From Membranipora membranacea (Eukaryota > Bryozoa > Gymnolaemata > Cheilostomatida > Membraniporidae), in assembly GCA_914767715.1 (NCBI GenBank), contig OU612072.1, positions 19,344,001-19,408,000 of the forward strand: a stretch of DNA of 64,000 nt, written 5' to 3'. The position numbers and the translations under genes are program-made. The notes beneath the pieces are model-generated. The model made no database searches. It saw only the letters and a program-made list of their open reading frames with translations, and was not told the DNA's origin. Below are positions 24,136 to 37,077 of this stretch, piece by piece; position 1 is the first letter of the stretch; each line of letters begins with the position of its first letter.

Positions 24136-27100
24136 CCAAACTAAGAGGACCAGTCCCGAACGGGTTTCAGTTTCAAAGTCAGCATGAAATTGGCTGCGTT
24201 ATAGAGTAGGTTAGAAGGAAATCTATTTTTTAAACTGGCCGTAAAAAAAACCAAGGGTCCCCCCTCTGATACTTTTTTAAAATATTTTAAATTCGTTCTA
24301 ATTCCTGTTCTATGTATCGTAGGATCTTGATATTCGGGATTTTGAATGAGGCCAATGAGGCCATCAGCTGGTCAGAGTTTGAAAGAATTCCGATGGCTAT
24401 TTCAAATTCGAGCCTGCCGTTTGGCATGTTTTTTTATGACAAAAGTGGCCCTCGTAAAAAACGTTGCTGACGCCAAACTAAGAGGAGCAGTCCCAAACGG
24501 GTTTCAGTTTCAAAGTCAGCATGAAATTGCCTACGTTATAGAGTAGGTTAGAAGGAAATCTATTTTTTAAACTGGCCGTAAAAAAAACCAATGGTCCCCC
24601 ATTTGTTACTTTTTTTAATTTTACACTCGCTCTAATTCCTGTTCTATTTATTGTAGGATCTTGATATTCGGGATTTAGAATGAGGCCAATGAGGCCATCA
24701 GCTGGTCAGAGTTTGAAAGAATTCCGACGGCTATTCAAAACTTGAGCCTGCTGTTTGGCATGTTTTTTTATGACAAAAGTAGCACTCGTTAAAAACATTG
24801 CTGACGCCAAACTAAGAGGAGCAGTCCCGAATGGGTTTCAGATTTAAAGTCAGCATGAAATTGCCTACGTTATAGAATAGGTTAGAAGGAAATCTATTTT
24901 TTAATCTGGTCGTAAAAAAAACCAAGGGTCCCCCCTTTGTTACTTTTTTTAATTTTAAACTCGCTCTAATTCCTGTTCTATTTATCGTAGGATCTTGATA
25001 TTCGGGATTTAGGATGAGGCCAATGAGGCCATCAGCTGGTGAGAGTTTGAAAGAATTCCGATGACTATTTCAAATTTGAGCCTGCCGTATGGCATGTTTT
25101 TTTATGACAAAAGTGGCCCTCGTTAAAAACGTTGTTGGCGCCAAACTAAGAGGACCAGTCCCGAACGGGTTTCAGTTTCAAAGTCAGCATGAAATTGCCT
25201 ACGTTATAGAGTAGGTTAGAAGGAAATCTATTTTTTAAACTGGCCGTAAAAAAAACCAAGGGTCCCCCCTCTGATACTTTTTTAAAATATTTTAAATTCG
25301 TTCTAATTCCTGTTCTATGTATCGTAGGATCCTGATATTCGGGATTTTGAATGAGGCCATCAGCTGGTCAGAGTTTGAAAGAATTCCGATGGCTATTTCA
25401 AATTCGAGCCTGCCGTTTGGCATGTTTTTTTATGACAAAAGTGGCCCTCGTTGAAAACGTTGCTGACGCCAAAGTAAGAGGCGCAGTCCCAAACGGGTTT
25501 CAGTTTCAAAGTCAGCATGAAATTGCCTACGTTATAGAGTACGTTAGAAGGAAATCTATTTTTTAATCTGGTCGTAAAACAAACCAAGGGTCCCCCCTTT
25601 GTTACTTTTTTTAATTTTAAACTCGCTCTAATTCCTGTTCTATTTATCGTAGGATCTTGATATTCGGGATTTAGAATGAGACCAATGAGGCCACCAGCTG
25701 GTGAGAGTTTGAAAGAATTCCGATGGCTATTTCAAATTTGAGCCTGCCGTATGGCATGTTTTTTTATGACAAAAGTGGCCCTCGTTAAAAACGTTGTTGA
25801 CGCCAAACTAAGAGGAGCAGTCCCGAACGGGTTTCAGTTTCAAAGTCAGCATGAAATTGCCTACGTTATAGAGTAGGTTAGAAGGAAATCTATTTTTTAA
25901 ACTGGCCGTAAAAAAAACCAAGGGTCCCCCCTCTGTTACTTATTTAAATTTTAAACTCGCTCTAATTCCTGTTCTATTTATTGTAGGATCTTGATATTCG
26001 GGATTTTGAATGAGGCCAATGAGGCCATCTGCTGGTCCCGAGTTTTAAAGAATTCCAATGGCTATTTCAAATTTGAGCCTGCTGTATGGCATGTTTTTTT
26101 ATGACAAAAGTGGCCCTCGTTAAAAACGTTGCTGACGTCAAACTAAGAGGGGCAGTCCCGAACGGGTTTCAGTTTCAAAGTCAGCATGAAATTGCCTACG
26201 TTATAGAGTAGGTTAGAAGGAAATCTATTTTTTAAACTGGCCGTAAAAAAAACCAAGGGTCCCCCCTTTGTTACTTTTTTTAATTTTAAACTCGCTCTAA
26301 TTCCTGTTCTATTTATCGTAGGATCTTGATATTCGGGATTTAGAATGAGGCCAATGAGGCCATCAGCTGGTCAGAGTTTGAGATAATTCTGATGGCTATT
26401 TAAAACTTGAGCCTGCTGTTTGGCATGTTTTTTTATGACAAAAGTAGCACTCGTTTAGAACATTGCTGACGCCAAACTAAGAGGAGCAGTCCCGAACGGG
26501 TTTCAGTTTTAAAGTCAGCATGAAGTTGCCTACGTTATAGAGTAGGTTAGAATGAAATCTATTTTTTTAATCTGGTTCTAAAAAAAACCAAGGGTCCCCC
26601 GTTTGTTACTTTTTTTAATTTTAAACTCGCTCTAATTCCTGTTCTATTTATCGTAGGATCTTGATATTCGGGATTTAGAATGAGGCCAATGAGGCCATCA
26701 GCTGGTCAGAGTTTGAAAGAATTCCGATGGCTATTTAAAACTTAAGCCTGCTGTTTGGCATGTTTTTTTATGACAAAAGTGGCCCTCGTAAAAAACGTTG
26801 CTGACGCCAAACTAAGAGGAGCAGTCCCAAACGGGTTTCAGTTTCAAAGTCAGCATGAAATTGCCTACGTTATAGAGTAGGTTAGAAGGAAATCTATTTT
26901 TTAAACTGGCCGTAAAAAAAACCAATGGTCCCCCCTTTGTTACTTTTTTTAATTTTACACTCGCTCTAATTCCTGTTCTATTTATCGTAGGATCTTGATA
27001 TTCGGGATTTAGAATGAGGCCAATGAGGCCATCAGCTGGTCAGAGTTTGAAAGAATTCCGATGGCTATTCAAAACTTGAGCCTGCTGTTTGGCATGTTTT

Positions 27101-29460
27101 TTTATGACAAAAGTAGCACTCGTTAAAAACATTGCTGACGCCAAACCAAGAGGAGCAGTCCCGAACGGGTTTCAGATTTAAAGTCAGCATGAAATTGCCT
27201 ACGTTATAGAATAGGTTAGAAGGAAATCTATTTTTTAATCTGGTCGTAAAAAAAACCAAGGGTCCCCCCTTTGTTACTTTTTTTAATTTTAAACTCGCTC
27301 TAATTCCTGTTCTATTTATCGTAGGATCTTGATATTCGGGATTAAGGATGAGGCCAATGAGGCCATCAGCTGGTGAGAGTTTGAAAGAATTCCGATGGCT
27401 ATTTCAAATTTGAGCCTGCCGTATGGCATGTTTTTTTATGACAAAAGTGGCCCTCGTTAAAAACGTTGTTGGCGCCAAACTAAGAGGACCTGTCCCGAAC
27501 GGGTTTCAGTTTCAAAGTCAGCATGAAATTGGCTGCGTTATAGAGTAGGTTAGAAGGAAATCTATTTTTTAAACTGGCCGTAAAAAAAACCAAGGGTCCC
27601 CCCTCTGATACTTTTTTAAATTTTAAATTCGTTCTAATTCCTGTTCTATGTATCGTAGGATCTTGATATTCGGGATTTTGAATGAGGCCAATGAGGCCAT
27701 CAGCTGGTCAGAGTTTTAAAGAATTCCGATGGCTATTTCAAATTTGAGCCTGCCGTATGGCATGTTTTTTTATGACAAAAGTGGCCCTCGTTAAAAACGT
27801 TTTTGGCGCCAAACTAGGAGGACCAGTCCCAAACGGGTTTCAGTTTCAAAGTCAGCATGAAATTGCCTACGTTATAGAGTAGGTTAGAAGGAAATGTATT
27901 TTTTAAACTGGCCATAAAAAAAACCAAGGGTCCCCCCTCTGTTACTTATTTAAATTTTAAACTCGCTCTAATTCCTGTTCTATTTATCGTAGGATCTTGA
28001 TATTCGGGATTTTGAATGAGGCCAATGAGGCCATCAGCTGGTCAGAGTTTTAAAGAATTCCGATGACTATTTCAAATTTGAGCCTGCCGTATGGCATGTT
28101 TTTTTATGACAAAAGTGGCCCTCGTTGAAAACGTTGCTGACGCCAAACTAAGAGGCGCAGTCCCAAACGGGTTTCAGTTTCAAAGTCAGCATGAAATTGC
28201 CTACGTTATAGAGTAGGTTAGAAGGAAATGTATTTTTTAAACTGGCCATAAAAAAAACCAAGGGTCCCCCCTCTGTTACTTATTTAAATTTTAAACTCGC
28301 TCTAATTCCTGTTCTATTTATCGTAGGATCTTGATATTCGGGATTTTGAATGAGGCCAATGAGGCCATCAGCTGGTCAGAGTTTTAAAGAATTCCGATGA
28401 CTATTTCAAATTTGAGCCTGCCGTATGGCATGTTTTTTTATGACAAAAGTGGCCCTCGTTAAAAACGTTTTTGGCGCCAAACTAAGAGGACCAGTCCCAA
28501 ACGGGTTTCAGTTTCAAAGTCAGCATGAAATTGCCTACGTTATAGAGTAGGTTAGAAGGAAATGTATTTTTTAAACTGGCCATAAAAAAAACCAAGGGTC
28601 CCCCCTCTGTTACTTATTTAAATTTTAAACTCGCTCTAATTCCTGTTCTATTTATCGTAGGATCTTGATATTCGGGATTAAGGATGAGGCCAATGAGGCC
28701 ATCAGCTGGTGAGAGTTTGAAAGAATTCCGATGGCTATTTCAAATTTGAGCCTGCCGTATGGCATGTTTTTTTATGACAAAAGTGGCCCTCGTTAAAAAC
28801 GTTGTTGGCGCCAAACTAAGAGGACCTGTCCCGAACGGGTTTCAGTTTCAAAGTCAGCATGAAATTGGCTGCGTTATAGAGTAGGTTAGAAGGAAATCTA
28901 TTTTTTAAACTGGCCGTAAAAAAAACCAAGGGTCCCCCTCTGATACTTTTTTAAATTTTAAATTCGTTCTAATTCCTGTTCTATGTATCGTAGGATCTTG
29001 ATATTCGGGATTTTGAATGAGGCCAATGAGGCCATCAGCTGGTCAGATTTTGAAAGAATTCCGATGGCTATTTAAAACTTGAGCCTGCTGTTTGGCATGT
29101 TTTTTTATGACAAAAGTAGCACTCGTTTAAAACATTGCTGACGCCAAACTAAGAGGAGCAGTCCCGAACGGGTTTCAGTTTTAAAGTCAGCATGAAATTG
29201 CCTACGTTATAGAGTAGGTTAGAAGGAAATCTATTTTTTAAACTGGCCGTAAAAAAAACCAAGGGTCCCCCCTCTGATACTTTTTTTAATTTTAAATTCG
29301 TTCTAATTCCTGTTCTATGTATGGTAGGATCTTGATATTCGGGATTTAGAATGAGGCCAATGAGGCCATCAGCTGGTCAGAGTTTGAAAGAATTCCGATG
29401 GCTATTTAAAACTTGAGCCTGCTGTTTGGCATGTTTTTTTATGACAAAAGTAGCACTCGT
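24136..29460 (+). repeat. 19-mer higher-order unit, copy 2, truncated to about 16 monomers
   Basis: It matches 17790-23114 at an offset of 6346 bp: 18000/24346, the deletion at 19003/25349, and CAGATTTTG at 22697/29043. It stops at about 29461, where GTTTAAAACATTG replaces GTTAAAAACATTG. The next 55 bp are generic type B. From about 29517 the sequence re-enters the unit at the position equivalent to 18834. Confidence 0.86.
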
Positions 29461-29516
29461 TTAAAACATTGCTGACGCCAAACTAAGAGGAGCAGTCCCG
29501 AACGGGTTTCAGTTTT

Positions 29517-32500
29517 AAAGTCAGCATGAAATTGCCTACGTTATAGAGTAGGTTAGAAGGAAATCTATTTTTTAAACTGGCCGTAAAAAAAACCAAGGGT
29601 CCCCCCTCTGATACTTTTTTAAAATATTTTAAATTCGTTCTAATTCCTGTTCTATGTATCGTAGGATCCTGATATTCGGGATTTTGAATGAGGCCATCAG
29701 CTGGTCAGAGTTTGAAAGAATTCCGATGGCTATTTCAAATTCGAGCCTGCCGTTTGGCATGTTTTTTTATGACAAAAGTGGCCCTCGTTGAAAACGTTGC
29801 TGACGCCAAAGTAAGAGGCGCAGTCCCAAACGGGTTTCAGTTTCAAAGTCAGCATGAAATTGCCTACGTTATAGAGTACGTTAGAAGGAAATCTATTTTT
29901 TAATCTGGTCGTAAAACAAACCAAGGGTCCCCCCTTTGTTACTTTTTTTAATTTTAAACTCGCTCTAATTCCTGTTCTATTTATCGTAGGATCTTGATAT
30001 TCGGGATTTAGAATGAGACCAATGAGGCCACCAGCTGGTGAGAGTTTGAAAGAATTCCGATGGCTATTTCAAATTTGAGCCTGCCGTATGGCATGTTTTT
30101 TTATGACAAAAGTGGCCCTCGTTAAAAACGTTGTTGACGCCAAACTAAGAGGAGCAGTCCCGAACGGGTTTCAGTTTCAAAGTCAGCATGAAATTGCCTA
30201 CGTTATAGAGTAGGTTAGAAGGAAATCTATTTTTTAAACTGGCCGTAAAAAAAACCAAGGGTCCCCCCTCTGTTACTTATTTAAATTTTAAACTCGCTCT
30301 AATTCCTGTTCTATTTATTGTAGGATCTTGATATTCGGGATTTTGAATGAGGCCAATGAGGCCATCTGCTGGTCCCGAGTTTTAAAGAATTCCAATGGCT
30401 ATTTCAAATTTGAGCCTGCTGTATGGCATGTTTTTTTATGACAAAAGTGGCCCTCGTTAAAAACGTTGCTGACGTCAAACTAAGAGGGGCAGTCCCGAAC
30501 GGGTTTCAGTTTCAAAGTCAGCATGAAATTGCCTACGTTATAGAGTAGGTTAGAAGGAAATCTATTTTTTAAACTGGCCGTAAAAAAAACCAAGGGTCCC
30601 CCCTTTGTTACTTTTTTTAATTTTAAACTCGCTCTAATTCCTGTTCTATTTATCGTAGGATCTTGATATTCGGGATTTAGAATGAGGCCAATGAGGCCAT
30701 CAGCTGGTCAGAGTTTGAGATAATTCTGATGGCTATTTAAAACTTGAGCCTGCTGTTTGGCATGTTTTTTTATGACAAAAGTAGCACTCGTTTAGAACAT
30801 TGCTGACGCCAAACTAAGAGGAGCAGTCCCGAACGGGTTTCAGTTTTAAAGTCAGCATGAAGTTGCCTACGTTATAGAGTAGGTTAGAATGAAATCTATT
30901 TTTTTAATCTGGTTCTAAAAAAAACCAAGGGTCCCCCGTTTGTTACTTTTTTTAATTTTAAACTCGCTCTAATTCCTGTTCTATTTATCGTAGGATCTTG
31001 ATATTCGGGATTTAGAATGAGGCCAATGAGGCCATCAGCTGGTCAGAGTTTGAAAGAATTCCGATGGCTATTTAAAACTTAAGCCTGCTGTTTGGCATGT
31101 TTTTTTATGACAAAAGTGGCCCTCGTAAAAAACGTTGCTGACGCCAAACTAAGAGGAGCAGTCCCAAACGGGTTTCAGTTTCAAAGTCAGCATGAAATTG
31201 CCTACGTTATAGAGTAGGTTAGAAGGAAATCTATTTTTTAAACTGGCCGTAAAAAAAACCAATGGTCCCCCCTTTGTTACTTTTTTTAATTTTACACTCG
31301 CTCTAATTCCTGTTCTATTTATCGTAGGATCTTGATATTCGGGATTTAGAATGAGGCCAATGAGGCCATCAGCTGGTCAGAGTTTGAAAGAATTCCGATG
31401 GCTATTCAAAACTTGAGCCTGCTGTTTGGCATGTTTTTTTATGACAAAAGTAGCACTCGTTAAAAACATTGCTGACGCCAAACCAAGAGGAGCAGTCCCG
31501 AACGGGTTTCAGATTTAAAGTCAGCATGAAATTGCCTACGTTATAGAATAGGTTAGAAGGAAATCTATTTTTTAATCTGGTCGTAAAAAAAACCAAGGGT
31601 CCCCCCTTTGTTACTTTTTTTAATTTTAAACTCGCTCTAATTCCTGTTCTATTTATCGTAGGATCTTGATATTCGGGATTAAGGATGAGGCCAATGAGGC
31701 CATCAGCTGGTGAGAGTTTGAAAGAATTCCGATGGCTATTTCAAATTTGAGCCTGCCGTATGGCATGTTTTTTTATGACAAAAGTGGCCCTCGTTAAAAA
31801 CGTTGTTGGCGCCAAACTAAGAGGACCTGTCCCGAACGGGTTTCAGTTTCAAAGTCAGCATGAAATTGGCTGCGTTATAGAGTAGGTTAGAAGGAAATCT
31901 ATTTTTTAAACTGGCCGTAAAAAAAACCAAGGGTCCCCCCTCTGATACTTTTTTAAATTTTAAATTCGTTCTAATTCCTGTTCTATGTATCGTAGGATCT
32001 TGATATTCGGGATTTTGAATGAGGCCAATGAGGCCATCAGCTGGTCAGAGTTTTAAAGAATTCCGATGGCTATTTCAAATTTGAGCCTGCCGTATGGCAT
32101 GTTTTTTTATGACAAAAGTGGCCCTCGTTAAAAACGTTTTTGGCGCCAAACTAGGAGGACCAGTCCCAAACGGGTTTCAGTTTCAAAGTCAGCATGAAAT
32201 TGCCTACGTTATAGAGTAGGTTAGAAGGAAATGTATTTTTTAAACTGGCCATAAAAAAAACCAAGGGTCCCCCCTCTGTTACTTATTTAAATTTTAAACT
32301 CGCTCTAATTCCTGTTCTATTTATCGTAGGATCTTGATATTCGGGATTTTGAATGAGGCCAATGAGGCCATCAGCTGGTCAGAGTTTTAAAGAATTCCGA
32401 TGACTATTTCAAATTTGAGCCTGCCGTATGGCATGTTTTTTTATGACAAAAGTGGCCCTCGTTGAAAACGTTGCTGACGCCAAACTAAGAGGCGCAGTCC

Positions 32501-34950
32501 CAAACGGGTTTCAGTTTCAAAGTCAGCATGAAATTGCCTACGTTATAGAGTAGGTTAGAAGGAAATGTATTTTTTAAACTGGCCATAAAAAAAACCAAGG
32601 GTCCCCCCTCTGTTACTTATTTAAATTTTAAACTCGCTCTAATTCCTGTTCTATTTATCGTAGGATCTTGATATTCGGGATTTTGAATGAGGCCAATGAG
32701 GCCATCAGCTGGTCAGAGTTTTAAAGAATTCCGATGACTATTTCAAATTTGAGCCTGCCGTATGGCATGTTTTTTTATGACAAAAGTGGCCCTCGTTAAA
32801 AACGTTTTTGGCGCCAAACTAAGAGGACCAGTCCCAAACGGGTTTCAGTTTCAAAGTCAGCATGAAATTGCCTACGTTATAGAGTAGGTTAGAAGGAAAT
32901 GTATTTTTTAAACTGGCCATAAAAAAAACCAAGGGTCCCCCCTCTGTTACTTATTTAAATTTTAAACTCGCTCTAATTCCTGTTCTATTTATCGTAGGAT
33001 CTTGATATTCGGGATTAAGGATGAGGCCAATGAGGCCATCAGCTGGTGAGAGTTTGAAAGAATTCCGATGGCTATTTCAAATTTGAGCCTGCCGTATGGC
33101 ATGTTTTTTTATGACAAAAGTGGCCCTCGTTAAAAACGTTGTTGGCGCCAAACTAAGAGGACCTGTCCCGAACGGGTTTCAGTTTCAAAGTCAGCATGAA
33201 ATTGGCTGCGTTATAGAGTAGGTTAGAAGGAAATCTATTTTTTAAACTGGCCGTAAAAAAAACCAAGGGTCCCCCTCTGATACTTTTTTAAATTTTAAAT
33301 TCGTTCTAATTCCTGTTCTATGTATCGTAGGATCTTGATATTCGGGATTTTGAATGAGGCCAATGAGGCCATCAGCTGGTCAGATTTTGAAAGAATTCCG
33401 ATGGCTATTTAAAACTTGAGCCTGCTGTTTGGCATGTTTTTTTATGACAAAAGTAGCACTCGTTTAAAACATTGCTGACGCCAAACTAAGAGGAGCAGTC
33501 CCGAACGGGTTTCAGTTTTAAAGTCAGCATGAAATTGCCTACGTTATAGAGTAGGTTAGAAGGAAATCTATTTTTTAAACTGGCCGTAAAAAAAACCAAG
33601 GGTCCCCCCTCTGATACTTTTTTTAATTTTAAATTCGTTCTAATTCCTGTTCTATGTATGGTAGGATCTTGATATTCGGGATTTAGAATGAGGCCAATGA
33701 GGCCATCAGCTGGTCAGAGTTTGAAAGAATTCCGATGGCTATTTAAAACTTGAGCCTGCTGTTTGGCATGTTTTTTTATGACAAAAGTAGCACTCGTTAA
33801 AAACATTGCTGACGCCAAACTAAGAGGAGCAGTCCCGAACGGGTTTCAGTTTTAAAGTCAGCATGAAATTGCCTACGTTATAGAGTAGGTTAGAAGGGAA
33901 TCTATTTTTTAATCTGGTCGTAAAAAAAACCAAGGGTCCCCCCTCCGTTACTTTTTTTAATTTTAAACTCGCTCTAATTCCTGTTCTATTTATTGTAGGA
34001 TCTTGATATTCGGGATTTTGAATGAGGCCAATGAGGCCATCTGCTGGTCCCGAGTTTTAAAGAATTCCGATGGCTATTTCAAATTTGAGCCTGCCGTATG
34101 GCATGTTTTTTTATGACAAAAGTGGCCGTCGTTAAAAACGTTGCTGACGTCAAACTAAGAGGGGCAGTCCCGAACGGGTTTCAGTTTCAAAGTCAGCATG
34201 AAATTGCCTACGTTATAGAGTAGGTTAGAAGGAAATCTATTTTTTAAACTGGCCGTAAAAAAAACCAAGTGTCCCCCCTTTGTTACTTTTTTTAATTTTA
34301 AACTCGCTCTAATTCCTGTTCTATTTATCGTAGGATCTTGATATTCGGGATTTAGAATGAGGCCAATGAGGCCATCAGCTGGTCAGAGTTTGAGATAATT
34401 CTGATGGCTATTTAAAACTTGAGCCTGCTGTTTGGCATGTTTTTTTATGACAAAAGTAGCACTCGTTTAGAACATTGCTGACGCCAAACTAAGAGGAGCA
34501 GTCCCGAACGGGTTTCAGTTTTAAAGTCAGCATGAAGTTGCCTACGTTATAGAGTAGGTTAGAATGAAATCTATTTTTTTAATCTGGTTCTAAAAAAAAC
34601 CAAGGGTCCCCCGTTTGTTACTTTTTTTAATTTTAAACTCGCTCTAATTCCTGTTCTATTTATCGTAGGATCTTGATATTCGTGATTTAGAATGAGGCCA
34701 ATGAGGCCATCAGCTGGTCAGAGTTTTAAAGAATTCCGATGGCTATTTCAAATTTGAGCCTGCCGTATGGCATGTTTTTTTATGACAAAAGTGGCCCTCG
34801 TTAAAAACGTTTTTGGCGCCAAACTAAGAGGACCAGTCCCGAACGGGTTTCAGTTTCAAAGTCAGCATGAAATTGGCTGCGTTATAGAGTAGGTTAGAAG
34901 GAAATCTATTTTTTAAACTGGCCGTAAAAAAAACCAAGGGTCCCCCCTCT
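29517..34950 (+). repeat. 19-mer higher-order unit, copy 3
   Basis: It matches 18834-24267 at an offset of 10683 bp, and copy 2 at 4337 bp. Markers include the 9-bp deletion at 29686, CAGATTTTG at 33380, AAGGGAATC at 33894 and ATTCGTGATTTAG at about 34679. The match ends near 34951, where this copy has CTGTTACTTTTTTAAATTTTAAAC and the other the expanded AT form. The shortened spacing relative to copy 1 is what an unequal exchange would leave. Confidence 0.86.
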
Positions 34951-35145
34951 GTTACTTTTTTAAATTTTAAACTCGCTCTAATTCCTGTTCTATTTATCGT
35001 AGGATCTTGATATTCGGGATTTAGAATGAGGCCAATGAGGCCATCAGCTGGTGAGAGTTTGAAAGATTTCCGATAGCTATTTCAAATATGAGACAGTATG
35101 GCAAGTTTTTTTATGACAAAAGTGGCCCTCGTTAAAAACGTTGTT
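33640..35145 (+). repeat. 5-mer duplication (1669 bp), copy 1
   Basis: It is repeated at about 35310-36814. Markers are TGTATGGTAGG, AAGGGAATC (33894/35563), GTTTGAGATAATTC, ATTCGTGATTTAG and GACAGTATGG of the type E monomer (35092/36761), all 1669 bp apart. The copy overlaps the end of the third 19-mer unit. Confidence 0.85.
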
Positions 35146-35309
35146 GGCGCCAAACTAAGAGGACCAGTCCCGAACGGGTTTCAGTTTCAAAGTCAGCATG
35201 AAATTGCCTACGTTATAGAGTAGGTTAGAAGGAAATGTATTTTTTAAACTGGCCATAAAAAAAACCAAGGGTCCCCCCTCTGTTACTTATTTAAATTTTA
35301 AACTCGCTC

Positions 35310-36814
35310 TAATTCCTGTTCTATGTATGGTAGGATCTTGATATTCGGGATTTAGAATGAGGCCAATGAGGCCATCAGCTGGTCAGAGTTTGAAAGAATT
35401 CCGATGGCTATTTAAAACTTGAGCCTGCTGTTTGGCATGTTTTTTTTTGACAAAAGTAGCACTCGTTAAAAACATTGCTGACGCCAAACTAAGAGGAGCA
35501 GTCCCGAACGGGTTTCAGTTTTAAAGTCAGCATGAAATTGCCTACGTTATAGAGTAGGTTAGAAGGGAATCTATTTTTTAATCTGGTCGTAAAAAAAACC
35601 AAGGGTCCCCCCTCTGTTACTTTTTTTAATTTTAAACTCGCTCTAATTCCTGTTCTATTTATTGTAGGATCTTGATATTCGGGATTTTGAATGAGGCCAA
35701 TGAGGCCATCTGCTGGTCCCGAGTTTTAAAGAATTCCGATGGCTATTTCAAATTTGAGCCTGCCGTATGGCATGTTTTTTTATGACAAAAGTGGCCCTCG
35801 TTAAAAACGTTGCTGACGTCAAACTAAGAGGGGCAGTCCCGAACGGGTTTCAGTTTCAAAGTCAGCATGAAATTGCCTACGTTATAGAGTAGGTTAGAAG
35901 GAAATCTATTTTTTAAACTGGCCGTAAAAAAAACCAAGTGTCCCCCCTTTGTTACTTTTTTTAATTTTAAACTCGCTCTAATTCCTGTTCTATTTATCGT
36001 AGGATCTTGATATTCGGGATTTAGAATGAGGCCAATGAGGCCATCAGCTGGTCAGAGTTTGAGATAATTCTGATGGCTATTTAAAACTTGAGCCTGCTGT
36101 TTGGCATGTTTTTTTATGACAAAAGTAGCACTCGTTTAGAACATTGCTGACGCCAAACTAAGAGGAGCAGTCCCGAACGGGTTTCAGTTTTAAAGTCAGC
36201 ATGAAGTTGCCTACGTTATAGAGTAGGTTAGAATGAAATCTATTTTTTTAATCTGGTTCTAAAAAAAACCAAGGGTCCCCCGTTTGTTACTTTTTTTAAT
36301 TTTAAACTCGCTCTAATTCCTGTTCTATTTATCGTAGGATCTTGATATTCGTGATTTAGAATGAGGCCAATGAGGCCATCAGCTGGTCAGAGTTTTAAAG
36401 AATTCCGATGGCTATTTCAAATTTGAGCCTGCCGTATGGCATGTTTTTTTATGACAAAAGTGGCCCTCGTTAAAAACGTTTTTGGCGCCAAACTAAGAGG
36501 ACCAGTCCCGAACGGGTTTCAGTTTCAAAGTCAGCATGAAATTGGCTGCGTTATAGAGTAGGTTAGAAGGAAATCTATTTTTTAAACTGGCCGTAAAAAA
36601 AACCAAGGGTCCCCCCTCTGTTACTTTTTTAAATTTTAAACTCGCTCTAATTCCTGTTCTATTTATCGTAGGATCTTGATATTCGGGATTTAGAATGAGG
36701 CCAATGAGGCCATCAGCTGGTGAGAGTTTGAAAGATTTCCGATAGCTATTTCAAATTTGAGACAGTATGGCAAGTTTTTTTATGACAAAAGTGGCCCTCG
36801 TTAAAAACGTTGTT
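35310..36814 (+). repeat. 5-mer duplication (1669 bp), copy 2
   Basis: Partner of 33640-35145. It differs by a T8 run (TTTTTTTTGAC at about 35442), GTCCCCCCTCTG and CTCGTT against CGTCGTT, so it is recent but not identical. Confidence 0.85.
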
Positions 36815-37077
36815 GACGCCAAACTAAGAGGACCAGTCCCGAACGGGTTTCAGTTTCAGAGTCAGCATGAAATTGCCTACGTTATAGAGTAGGTTAGAAG
36901 GAAATCTCTTTTTTAATCTGGTCGTAAAAAAAACCAAGGGTCCCCCGTTTGTTACTTTTTTTAATTTTAAACTCGCTCTAATTCCTGTTCTATTTATCGT
37001 AGGATCTTTATATTCGGGATTTAGAATGAGGCCAATGAGGCCATCAGCTGGTGAGAGTTTGAAAGAATTCCGATGGC
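36747..37077 (+). repeat. Type E satellite monomer (reference copy, 331 bp)
   Basis: In this class the start GATAGCTATTTCAAATTTGAGACAGTATGGCAAG replaces GATGGCTATTTCAAATTTGAGCCTGCCGTATGGCATG, giving a net loss of a few bases. The EcoRI-type hexamer of the preceding monomer is altered to AAGATTTCCG. Four copies are seen, starting at 35078, 36747, 43091 and 46999. They are spaced exactly as the 1669-bp and 3908-bp blocks predict, so they descend from one event. Confidence 0.88.
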
